Source of the DNA: Botrytis cinerea B05.10
Lineage: Eukaryota; Ascomycota; Leotiomycetes; Helotiales; Sclerotiniaceae
Length of the DNA: 64,000 nucleotides
Assembly (NCBI RefSeq): GCF_000143535.2
Contig: NC_037316.1
Location: 1,054,001-1,118,000, forward strand
Direction of reading: 5' to 3'
Part shown: positions 51,688 through 62,500 of the stretch, one piece after another
Layout of the letters: the number at the start of each line of letters is the position of its first letter
How positions within the stretch are numbered: the first letter of the stretch is position 1
Notes under the pieces: model-generated
The model's input: the letters and a program-made list of their open reading frames with translations, nothing else
What the model was told of the DNA's origin: nothing
Database searches by the model: none
Made by a program: the position numbers and the translations under genes

Positions 51688-52649
51688 TCATCGCCTCCCT
51701 AGATCTTGGTCATGCACCCAAAAGGCTGGACAAGGAGACCCCTCATCCCCTCTCCCGTTTTTCATCCCGCCCAAAAGCCAATCCGTCAACCCAACAACTT
51801 TAGCGCCTACACCCTTTTCCCAATTCCCCCCCTCTTGTACGTGCTCAATAGTATGCGACCAGATCCTTCCCTCCTCATCGAATTCAAAGAGGAAAAGTCC
51901 AGTAAATTCTTTACTATCATCCTCACCACTTCCACCACCCAACCACTCTGTAATCTTATCCACGTTCTCTCGCGCCCCTATCCCCTTATAAAACCCTCCT
52001 GTCCCTTTATTCTTCGTCTTGCCAATGGTCTTCCATCGTACGATTAATTGTTCGCGAGTTGATCCTCTACATGAAGATGTTTGGCTCATCCGCTCAGAAA
52101 GTATTTCAAGCTTCACATTTCCGACGAGGGGGACACGACCCCAGGCAATAGGAGATGTCCATAGAGCGGCGGAATATGCGACGCGACCGGAGACAGTGGG
52201 GAGATGGGGATGCGTGGAGGGGAAGAGGTGGAGGGTTATTTGCGGGGAGAGGATTTCTTGGGGAAGTGGAGACTGGAGGAGGGTAGGAAGACGTTCTTGG
52301 AGAATGCGGAGAGCTGAGAGTTGTCAGTATATTGTTTGTAAGTGGGTGAATAAAGTGAGGGGGAGCGGGGGAGGGGCAGCTTGCTTTTGCCAAGTTTGAC
52401 TGTTCTCTCATTGTTGGGAGGCTTATTTGAATTTTTGGGATTTGGAAGCGAATCCTCATTTTGAGGGTTTGAGCCGGTAAACCAAATATCTGGTAGGACC
52501 TTAGGTCCTGCGTTGACAGTAGCTAGACATCGTGCACTTTTCTGACATATGTATGTAGTGGCAAGCTTCGTTTGGCATGTTGAAGAAGCAGAGGAGAGCT
52601 TCGAGGCCCGTCTTCTAATAAGGCGTAGGAGACTGTGAGATTTCGACAT
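51688..52649 (-). CDS. Conserved fungal mitochondrial protein of unknown function (GC-AG intron)
   Basis: Exons 52385-52649 and 51688-52313 give 296 residues. The N-terminus is Arg/Ser/Ala-rich without acidic residues for about 45 positions (MSKSHSLLRLIRRRASK), a strong mitochondrial presequence. The core reads LRILQERLPTLLQ, SPLPQEILSP, GRVAYSAALWTSPIAWGRVP, and FLFEFDEEGRIWSHTIEH, which suggests a small alpha+beta fold, perhaps NTF2-like. It resembles proteins I recall as DUF2358-type; I cannot confirm this. No GT donor keeps the frame. The GC donor AAAA|GCAAGC with acceptor CTCAG and branch site ctgac joins KLGK to TLRILQERLP smoothly, so a GC-AG intron of 71 nt is the best model. Confidence 0.8.
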
Positions 52650-53422
52650 CAGCTTGGATGGATGGGATTCATATGCAAAGACATGAATACATTCAATTCA
52701 ATAGATTCAAAATTCAAGAAGAAAAAGTAAGAATTGTGGCCATCATCATAATCATTGATTTCTAGAACTCTTTTTTTGATATCCATATGCATTCCATCAT
52801 CCAGTGATATTCAAGCTTTATCAATCGGCCTTGCAAGCTGCTGATTGCCGATTAGATAGGCACAAAGCGGTGCAGCAGTCAGGGGGCCAGTTGATCAGGA
52901 GTTTGAATGAATCACAAGAAACACCAGAAACAATAAGAATCACATTATATGGTTAGTTTGAATCATTCGCCGTTTTTGAATCATGCAAACGGTGTAAAGG
53001 AACAAGAGGAATAAGTACGCCCCGGCATCCCATACATGGAGAGAGCGGATTTGTAGCATTCTGTTCTTCCTATTCAGCTGCGTGCTTGTGCTTGTGCTTG
53101 TGCATATAAGATTAAAAGATATAAATTATCTAATTCTAATTAATATACAGCACGAGTAGACACATTCACCTGCAGACGCCTCCTCCATATATACCAAGTA
53201 CCAAGTCTCAACTCCAAACCAAGTAATCCCGGCCAAATCTGATTCACGTGATACTCGTCTAACGCCCGTGGACCGCCTCTGCACCTTAAACACAGTTGAG
53301 GTTCCCAAGAGTTGCGATATCTTACTCTACAACCACAACCATACGCCATCGAAAAGGATAACCAAGAGGTATCATACAAATCCCGCCTAAAACAACATAC
53401 CTTTGAACAACCAGCCGCAAAT
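52650..53422. promoter_or_regulatory. Divergent promoter region (mitochondrial protein / Ypt1)
   Basis: About 770 bp separates two divergently transcribed genes. It contains the GTGCTT repeat at 53082-53103. Short minus-strand ORFs near 53130-53380 have no recognisable features. Confidence 0.45.
53082..53103. repeat. (GTGCTT)n hexamer repeat
   Basis: Three and a half tandem GTGCTT units upstream of Ypt1. Confidence 0.8.
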
Positions 53423-54457
53423 ATGAATCCCGAGTAGTAAGTTGAAACCCCTCAGATCAAACGTCATCCTTTCATCGACTTCAAAGAAACCGCCATCTAC
53501 ATGATATCTCTCGGGACGCAGTACTGATCCTTCTATTTGCAGAGTACATTATACATACCCCTCATCACAAAGATGCCATTACCATCGCACAGAGTTTACT
53601 CGAGTGGTCCACGTCAACATGTATACCCTGAACGGACCCCGACTGACGAACTCAATAGATACGATTACCTCTTCAAGCTCCTCCTTATCGGTGATTCCGG
53701 TGTAGGAAAGTCCTGCCTGTTGTTGCGATTCGCAGATGACACTTATACCGAGAGTTACATCTCGACTATCGGTGTTGATTTCGTGGGTGTTGCAGTTCCT
53801 GGGTTATAGAGTGTTGTTTGCTGATGGCGAGGTAGAAAATCCGCACGATCGAGTTGGACGGCAAGACCGTCAAGCTACAAATTGTAGGAGGCTCGAAAGA
53901 AAATCATGCGAAAGTGTTTTACTGACAGTTTTACTTCATAGTGGGATACCGCTGGACAAGAGCGTTTCCGTACCATCACATCCTCGTATTACCGAGGTGC
54001 TCACGGTATCTGCGTTGTCTACGATGTTACCGACATGGACTCGTTCAACAACGTCAAGCAATGGCTACAAGAGATCGACAGATACGCAACAGAGGGCGTC
54101 AACAAGTTGCTCGTAGGCAACAAGAGTGATATGTCAGACAAGAAGGTTGTCGACTACACCGTCGCAAAGGTACATATCATCACATGGACTTAACCATCTG
54201 AAATTCTCCATCAGGCTCCTTCTAGAATTTCTTAAAAATTGGACTAACATGCATCGTTTTAGGAATTTGCTGACAGTCTCGGCATCCCATTCCTCGAGAC
54301 TTCCGCCAAGAATGCCAGCAATGTCGAGCAAGCTTTCTTGACTATGGCCCGCCAAATTAAGGAAAGAATTGGCACAACCACCGCAAACAACAAGCCAGCG
54401 GTGCAAGTCGGACAGGGACAAGGGGTACAATCGGGGTCTGCTGGTGGATGCTGTTAG
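53423..54457 (+). CDS. ypt1: Rab GTPase Ypt1/Rab1 (first-exon junction unresolved)
   Basis: This GTPase acts in ER-to-Golgi and early Golgi vesicle traffic. Core exons are up to 53782, 53836-53883, 53942-54169 and 54263-54457. All G motifs are intact: GDSGVGKS, switch I TIGVDF, WDTAGQE, NKSD and ETSAK, with the geranylgeranylation tail GGCC. The exon ATG-AAT-CCC-GAG-TA at 53423-53436 encodes the canonical MNPEY start and is followed by a perfect GTAAGT donor. However, no AG lies directly before CGATTACCTC (53662), where the second exon normally begins. The nearby acceptors ending at 53592 and 53659 would create TAA. The acceptor ending at 53604 keeps the frame with about 17-20 extra residues (220 in total). 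A start at 53573 is the other option. Confidence 0.88.
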
Positions 54458-55644
54458 ATGGTGTTATTTGTCGATCGGTCGCACCTAATCTGGGTTCTTG
54501 AAGAACCTAGAATGTCACGAACTTCTGCTTCCCTTTTCTTATTATCCGCATTAGACTGATGGTCCCTTGGATCGGCCTCTGTATTTCGTCTGTCTTTCGC
54601 TGCCTCCGCTAGCAAAGCATCGCAGCAAAATCACATAGCAAATCTTTGCACCAATGACGCTAAGGAAGGAAGAGGGGAAATAGATAACTTTAATGGCTGA
54701 TGGACGGAGGGAACATAATCCAGTTGTGAAACATTTGGCGTGAAATGGGAGGAATTTCGGGGAATGGATCTTGTCATTGTTTTTATTTCCTTTTTTATTG
54801 ATGCACGGTTTTCCTTTTTGGGTCTGAACCTTATTTTTCGACGCTACTTATTGATGGTATCGAGATTCTTTTTACATTTTGTTATGACAGGCAAGGCAAT
54901 ATTCGAGACTTTTTCCGCGAGACATGGGCTTTGTATTGTATTGCATGATATGTGGGGTTTATCTTGATTTTGATGTCGATCTGATCTGATATGATGATAT
55001 ATTGTGACATGTGAAATGTGAAGCAATCCCAATCTCAATCTCAGTGCTTAGGTTGACAAGTTTGTTGGTGACCGTGAGAGAGAAAGTAAGTTTGTTTCAA
55101 GTTTAGAGGGCGAGAGAGTTGTATGGATGGATGCACAATGCCGAAGCGCTATGCTGTGTTCGGGGTCGAATTTAAGGGGGTACTTGCACTTATTACACAG
55201 ATACTGTTTGTGGTGGGGAGGCAAATAACCAATGTTTATGATTGGTGAGTGAGTGATGGTGATAAGTGTTTGTGGGAGATTGGCTCGTGGTATGCTATTT
55301 GGGGCGATTTCTTTGTTATATGTATACAACTCCGAGATGGAGATTCTGGATTTTCTTAATAGGAGTGTAGATTCAAAGGAGAGTGAGAGTTACATGTAAG
55401 AGTGTTTTCACTCTGGCTGAGTCTAATTGATAGGTAAAGGTATAAAATAGTATTTCGTTGATTACATGAATTAACTCCTAACACAATAACTATCTCATTG
55501 ATCATAATAACGTACAACATAAGAAGCCGTGAAGCAAGTCCCATCTGATTTTTTAGCATGCCAGCCAATGACTTACTCGCGTCCCGAAACCCATCCCAAC
55601 TCCTCAATCCCCCCACACGTTCTCTAACACTCAAATCTCAAAGC
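54458..55644. other. Convergent 3' spacer between Ypt1 and the GMC gene
   Basis: A T-rich stretch at 54779-54875 probably belongs to the Ypt1 3'-UTR. Small ORFs only; none is supported. Confidence 0.55.
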
Positions 55645-57877
55645 TTAAACTTCAATTCCCAGCTCCTTCCCAATAATAACAGCTGCTTTCTCTCCCACCG
55701 CTAAAGCAGTATTGTTGGTATTTGCACCCACATTCTCCGGAACCATACTTAGATCACAAATCTTCAATCCCTGCGTCCCGTACACATTTAGATACTTATC
55801 TACCACACCCCCTTTTTCTCTCGGCTTCATCGCACACGTTCCTACCGAGTGCCATGTTGTATTCAAATTATCTCTGATCCAATCTTCAATGAGTGCATCG
55901 TCTTCTGCGCTATATTCGATATCCTTTATTTCTCCCTTGATTGCCCCATTAGACAATCTAGCAGCAGACCCCTTTGAGAACTTTGGATGTCCGAGCTCCA
56001 ATTCTCCACGGTAATAGGGAAGTCGTCTGCATATTTCTCGTTGCATTTTATAGGCCCAGAGCTGTTTCTTCAAATCACTAGGATGGCTTAAAAAGCCCGC
56101 GTCAAATTCATAGCCATTTTGTACGTCAGTGGAAGACGTGATGTGGATGGAACCACGTGAATAGGGATAGGCAGTGTAAGTGCCCATGGTTATGTATTGG
56201 CCTGGATCGACAAGTGTTGGGTCTGCTAGAAAGGCATTCACGACGGCGCAGAGCATGAGAGGTTTTGAGGGATAGGGTGCGAAGTCTCGGTCCCAGTCTG
56301 AGACAAAGTCGGTACCGAGAGCTTCGACCTCGGACGTGGTGGGACGGAGCTTACTGCATACATCTGAGGTGTTGTGTTAGTTTTTGGGGACAAGACTTGA
56401 CGTTGCCATAAGACTTACCAACTGAATTCCAGCCCAACTGAGGGTCTTTGGCTTCAAGTGCTTTGACGAAATCTTTCCTTCCGCTCAAGATGTTATCGAT
56501 GGTTTCAGAATCATCCAGTGATGTTTTGTAGGGGTACAGAAGTAATTGATGGTCTGTTCACGAAATATTCTCAGTCACAATCCGTGAAAAAATCGTGGAA
56601 ATGAATAAGCTCTGCTCACCTTGATATGACTCTCCCACCCCTTCTAATTCATTAACAACCTCTACTCCACACCTTTCAAGCACCTCCCTCCTACCTACAC
56701 CACTCCTCTCCAAGACCTGCGGTGTCCCCAAGGCTCCTGCACTCACAACAACTAATTTCTCTGCTCTGATTGTGTGTGGAATTGCTTTACTAAGTGCGAC
56801 AAAGGGTTGGCGGTCTTCATTGGGTACATATTCAATACCTGTTGCTCGAGGAGGTGTAGAGGAATCAAAAAGTACACGTAGGACTTTTGATTCAGTGAGG
56901 ATTTTAAGATTTGGGTACGAAGATGATTGGAGGAGTGGGTGGATATAAGTGTGTGCTGCGTCTTGGCGTTGGCCATTTGGAGAGACGTAGCGATGCCATC
57001 TCTGTGAAAATCGATGTTAACATTTTGAACGGAAAGGCACAACATAGAAAATGCAAAGTAGAAGGCAAAGAAAGCTTACACTAAACCCTCCACACTCTTC
57101 TCCATCCTGCAAATCCACAATCTCCCTATACCCCATTCCTTTAATCGTCTCCATAAAGGCATCCACACTCTTGCCACTATATCCTCCATTGCTCACATTC
57201 ACAGGCCCCTCATATCCATGTTTCTCTTCATCAAATCCTTCTCCGGCTGGATGAAATGTTTCCAATTTCTTACACATTTCGAGCATGTCTTTTCCGGTCC
57301 ATCCTTCTGTATCCCAAGAATCGAAATCGATAGATTGGGCTCGCGTGTACATCAAGAAATTTATAGACGAGCCACCACCAAGGAGACCACCTGCTGGAAC
57401 AATTGGGGAGCGATTGTTGAGGTGCTCGGATGGTTGGCCTTTGTAAAACTATTTTATGTCAATATATGTTATCAGCATTATTCTTCGTTCATTTTTGGCT
57501 CCCTGACAGGGTGTCCAAAAGTACGGACCGCATTGCAACAATCAAAAGCTTTGAAATATCCAATTGCTTGCTTCCTTATGATCTCAAAACTGGAAGCTTG
57601 AAATGAATTGCAGCCCCAACTATTGGAAACACTGGGCTCTGGAAAGCAGGAAAGAAACGAGATAACATACCAAAGCCGTCTTACTTTCCGGCGTCAAATG
57701 AGACAAATACACGGCTGGAGTAGTAACACTCGGATCTTGGAAGTTGTTCTTGCCGCCTTCGACAAGTAAGATTCGTAGATTTGGATTTGCTTTGGCTAGA
57801 CGACCAGCACAGACACAGGCAGCTGTGCCGCCGCCGGCGAAGATAATATCGACGGTTTGGGGAGCTATGGGTGCCAT
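55645..57877 (-). CDS. GMC-family FAD oxidoreductase, alcohol oxidase-like
   Basis: Exons 57671-57877, 57080-57448, 56620-57001, 56419-56553 and 55645-56363 give 603 residues. The N-terminal FAD-binding motif is FAGGGTAACVCAGRLA, followed by LLVEGG. GMC signature 1 is present (AGGLLGGGSSINFLMYTRAQ), as is signature 2 around SAGALGTPQVLERSGVG. The C-terminal catalytic region carries TTWHSVGTCAM (active-site His) and ENVGANTNNTALAVGEKAA (active-site Asn). The GSSINFxMYTR block points to the alcohol/methanol oxidase branch, flavoenzymes that oxidise primary alcohols and make H2O2. There is no signal peptide, and the C-terminus (GIEV) is not a PTS1, unlike classical peroxisomal alcohol oxidases. 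The protein is somewhat shorter than the roughly 660 residues of those enzymes. The ATG at 57877 directly precedes the dinucleotide-binding fold. Confidence 0.94.
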
Positions 57878-58122
57878 TGTTTTTAAAGAGGAGAAATGAA
57901 AAGTATGAGGGGATTGTCTGTGATGATTAGGAAGGGGCTGCAATGCACCAAAGTAGGTTATTGCAATTTGCTGGTGGGGTGAAGAATGGCCTTGGAGTAT
58001 CTCTCACAAATATATAGCAAAGCCCAAACTCCCCAACGTGGGAAAAAACAAGCAGAGAAGATTGTGTTCAACGTTGAACAAGTAGGGAAGTACAAGTGTC
58101 TTATATACTTCCCCATTATTAA

Positions 58123-58190
58123 CTCACATCTCACATCTCACATCTCACATCTCACATCTCACCCCCTCACCCCCCTCACCCCCCTCACTC
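58123..58190. repeat. CTCACAT heptamer repeat grading into CTCACCCCCC units
   Basis: About six 7-base units followed by three C-rich units in the GMC gene promoter. Confidence 0.85.
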
Positions 58191-58501
58191 TTTCCCGCGC
58201 CACGCCAACGGGCTGCTTTTTGCATATAGCTCTTTCCCCAGCTTCTACAAATCGGACCTTTGAAATCCCACTTCCCCGCACTTTGCTTTACTTACCTGGG
58301 CAATCCTTCATCGCTGCTCGCTACCTTTAAAGTTTCCGATTGACTTATCTCCTAGCGCAGAGCTCTACACTGCCCCTATCGCCGTCGCGATCATTCAATT
58401 CTCTCGTTCCGTATTCTCCCTTCTGTCCGGCACTAGCACATGCGTATCACGATATTGTATCTTGTCCTCACCCTTCCTGCGTTTCAGAACGTTTGCGTAC
58501 T

Positions 58502-58530
58502 AACGTGTCCCAACGTGTCCCAACGTGTCT
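58502..58530. repeat. (AACGTGTCCC)3 tandem repeat
   Basis: Three tandem 10-base units, the third imperfect, each with the ACGTG core. Confidence 0.8.
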
Positions 58531-59586
58531 GCGTGTCCCGACTCCCCAGATAGAAATATCCCAAAGTCCCGTGCCAATGCTAGTGCCAGGTCTATGCGGG
58601 GATCGACAGACTAGACTCCGCCCCAGACTTCGAGAAAACGGAAAAATGCCGTCCCTAGATTATGTTTCGGCCTTTTTACAAGTATGATTGAACAATTTGT
58701 CAGTGTATGCTAATCTTATTACGGGCGAGGGGGTCCCCTAGAACCCTTGTGTAGATACGATTAACTCAGCTGATAGGTTATCACGTAAAATATTGATCAA
58801 ATAAAATCAGTATGTATTTCGGTCTGTATATACATACCTAGGTGTATGTGACTATTCACATATTGCTAGTAGAATGAGCTGTCAACAATAAATAAAGCCT
58901 ATTGCTTACCGAAGTAATTTCTAGACAAGTCAAATCTTAGCAAATTATACATCTAGACATCTTCACAAAAGTATGAACTATTATAATTATAAAACACATA
59001 TCATCATCACTCGTTCCCATAACCTGCATAAACTAGTGTACAATTGCATTCCCCTTCCTCTTAAATACTTTCCATCTCTTGTCTGAAATTGACTTAAATT
59101 TTGTCTGTTTGCTTCATTATGCCATGCTTTTCTCTGCTTTGCTTTTATTGACTTTGCTTGTACATCAGGAATGAACGTGGGTGAAAATAAGAATGCATCC
59201 TACTATCCAGTACTTCTCACTATTATTATTATTATTATAGTTTGTGAATATTGATCTGAATTTCCAGAGGTACGGAAAACCTGCCCATATGCAGACACTG
59301 CATCGAACGAGAACTTGATAGAATTCATAAACTAAGTTGAAATAATTGAAAGAACTATAACTTGAAAAAACTCAGACGAGAACCCAAACACCTCATCACC
59401 CCCTTGTCCTAAGTATTCCTTGAACGCCGAAAAATCCATCCTCATCTTAGGATTTGGTATTATGTACGCCCCCAAGAATCATCATTAAACACATCAATGC
59501 ACACCAAAGTTTCGCCCACATGACGCCTCTTTGAGTTTATTTGGTTGGACTGTCATCATAATAAAAAGCTGTGAGATACAATCCTC

Positions 59587-62500
59587 CTACTTGGCCGTGC
59601 TTGTCGTAACCTTTCTCAAATTCTTGAGCATGTCTTCAATTAAAGACTCTGAGTCAATAGGCACGTCTGGTAAGTCGTGGGTTTGCGGAGGAGGAGCAAA
59701 AGTTTTTGGGTGTGCCTGCGAAGCATCGAGGGTCTGGAAATATTGCTGATGAGGGTAGATGGGTTTCGACTCCTGCTGAGGAGGTTGAAGTGGGACCTGA
59801 GATTGATCCGAAGTATTGATCGATTGCTGACCGGGTTCTTGCTGGGTAAGAGGAGAAGAATGCGAGTGAGGAGTAGTGAGAGAAGCCTTTTCAACTGGCT
59901 GAGGCTGTGATAATGGAGTTTGGTCAGTCTCCTGTGCAACTTGAGGCGTAGGTTGAGATTGCGGAGGTTGGGGTTGTTGGGACTTCTGAGGTTCCTGAAG
60001 TTGCTGAGCTTGCTTGGAGTCAGTTGTTTTTGGCATTTGAGACTCAGATCCACGTTGCGCGGGAGAACCTTGGCCATCAGACGGAGGGTAAGATGAGTTT
60101 TGATCCTGAGTAGAGTCGTGACTTTTGTTGTGTTGCTGATGACCTTGCTGCTGAGGAGTTTGTTGACCTTGTGGCTGCGGCACGTGGTGATTGTGAAACA
60201 TTGAACTGTACTCCTTCCGAATAGCTGGGTGCAAGGGTGAGTCTTTCCTTTCCCATTGATTCGTGTCATACGGTTTTGGCGTAACATGTGGAGTTGGTGT
60301 TTGCTGCTGTCTAGGCATGGAAGGTGAAGTATAGCTTGGTCTTGCAGATGAAGTTCCCGGGGAATATATTTGGGACCCACTGGAGGAATAGGAACCGCGG
60401 GAAGATTGGGGGGTATAGGAGGTAGGATATGATGTTTTCCTGCCGACACCCCCAGTATAAGAAGAAATCGAGGTCGGGGGTGATGCTGTAGATGATCCTG
60501 ATTTTGCAAATAAGGTCTTCTTGAGATGCTCTGTCCAATTGCCTTGATAACCATTCATAAACCCCCCACCTTCTCTGTAGGGACTCTTATATTCCATGGG
60601 CGAGCGGTTATGCTCGATCTGCAAGTAGAGATACTTCGCAAAAACATTTCCCATTTTAGGGGCAGCTGCTCTACTGCTAAAAGGATTGTTTCCTTTCGCC
60701 AGAGATTGAGTTGGTCGATAATTTGTATTAGGCGGAGCTAGTGGACTAGCAATTGCTTGGGATTGACGTGCTGTAGCTGCTTGATGAGGCTGGCGCGGTG
60801 GAGCATATTTAACTTGCGGTGCATAAATGACTTGTGGAGCATAGCTATTATTTGGTGTATAAGCGGCTCTCGGGGGAATGGCCGTAGATGGATTTGTAGA
60901 AACATTCGCGGGAGGAGTCGTGGAAGTGGGCGCAGGAGACGCCGGGTTGTTTTGAAACCTGGGATCAGTGCCAAAGTTGAGACCAACTGCAGGTACTTGG
61001 ACAGGCCTAGAAGTCGCTGACTGTCGCAAGAAAGCTTGCTGAGATTGGTAGGACTGCGCATCAATCAAACCGCTGTGGTAACCATCTTCAGATTTACGGG
61101 GCTTATACACATATGGCTTCTCTGACCTAGCAACAAAAGGTGTGGAAGTTGCAGGGGATGACGCCGGTTGATTCACAAGTTTGTTAGCGGGGATTTTCGG
61201 CATTGCCTGTACTCCCGAGCCCATATTAGAAGTATTGGCCGAGGGTATCTTTGTCGTAGTTGCAGAAAATTTGTTCGTGGATGTAGGATATGATGCTGCG
61301 TAAGACGTACGTGGCGCAGCTGTAGCCGGTTTGGGAATTGTATCAAGGAAGTGGCCTTTAGGGTTATGTCTCTGAATCTTTAAATCTTCCGTAAATTGTG
61401 CCCTAGCTTCTGTGGAGTTCTTTCCAAGATAATACCAGACTTGGTTCTCCTTGCTCAAATCTAATTTGACTTGTGCCGCATTGCGAGGAATACTCTCTGT
61501 GTTAAACTCTGCCCATGTGAAGCCCTTGACAAATGGATCTTCAGCTCTTGGAATGTCATCGACTTGACGTTTTGTGGTGTTGAGTGACGCTGCCTCAATA
61601 CGAGATTTTGGCATGGGGATTGCTTTCTCGGATGGCTTGGCGAGAGTGAAGAATGATGCGTCGGGAATGAGAATCCATTTATATTCGACTTCAACACAGT
61701 CACTAATAGAAGAGTTAGCATGATCATCATACAAAGGTAAAATATTTCTACGAACCCGCGAGGCAGAATATCAACAAGCACTGTCTCTTCATCTTTCCGA
61801 TTCTCGATGATGGTGCCTGCAAATATGTCGCCCTTATGAAACTGCATTTGACAGACTTCGCCAGCTTTCAGCTCCTTGGCGCCATCACGAATGCGATCAT
61901 CTTCCTCGAGAGACTCGCTGTCCAACCTCTTATCGCGTTTGATGCGATGGAAGCGACAACTAAATTCGATGCCCCACTCTTTGTACTCGGTACCATCCTC
62001 TCCAAACACTGGAATTTCTCCTTGCTCAACAAAAACGCCAGCTGCTGCTGCGCAGGTTGCATGATATGCTCTTGTACACTTCTTCTTTGAGCATTGAAAG
62101 CATGCACCTTTCTTGGATCGACAGTAGTTGCACTTGAGGTCAAATCGAGCTTTGGAAATCTCCTTGATGCCCGTAACCACTTCTTTCTTGTCTACTTCTT
62201 CAACAATCGTTTCTGGGATGTACTGAGCACACATGCGGTGTGCCTGTTTACCATCTTCGGTTGGAAGTAGAGGCTCAGAGGGAATGTCATTGGGACACAA
62301 GACACAAGGTTCGTTGGCCGGTGCTTTGATGCGCATTCGGATTCTCTTCACATTGTGCTGCTCGTCCGACTCACTCTTGACGCGCTTCCTCTTACGTTGG
62401 CTCTTCGTTTTAACCTTCGCGTCGCCACTGCTGTCAGAGGGAGTAGGGAGACCCGTCGTTTCATTTTCGTCCTCGTCCTCTTCTTCCTCCTCCTCATCAA

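Larger units (their letters stand above)
57878..59586. other. Intergenic, GMC promoter and demethylase 3' region
   Basis: About 1.7 kb. It contains CTCACAT and ACGTGTCCCA tandem repeats and an ATT microsatellite (59219-59239). ORFs at 57986-58330 and 58340-58687 (plus) are Ser/Pro/Thr-rich and repeat-derived, so not supported. Confidence 0.55.

Noticed and set aside
59640..60554. 304-codon minus-strand ORF within the demethylase tail
   Set aside because: It is an alternative frame of the Pro/Gln/Ser-rich coding repeat, with no domain and no independent support.
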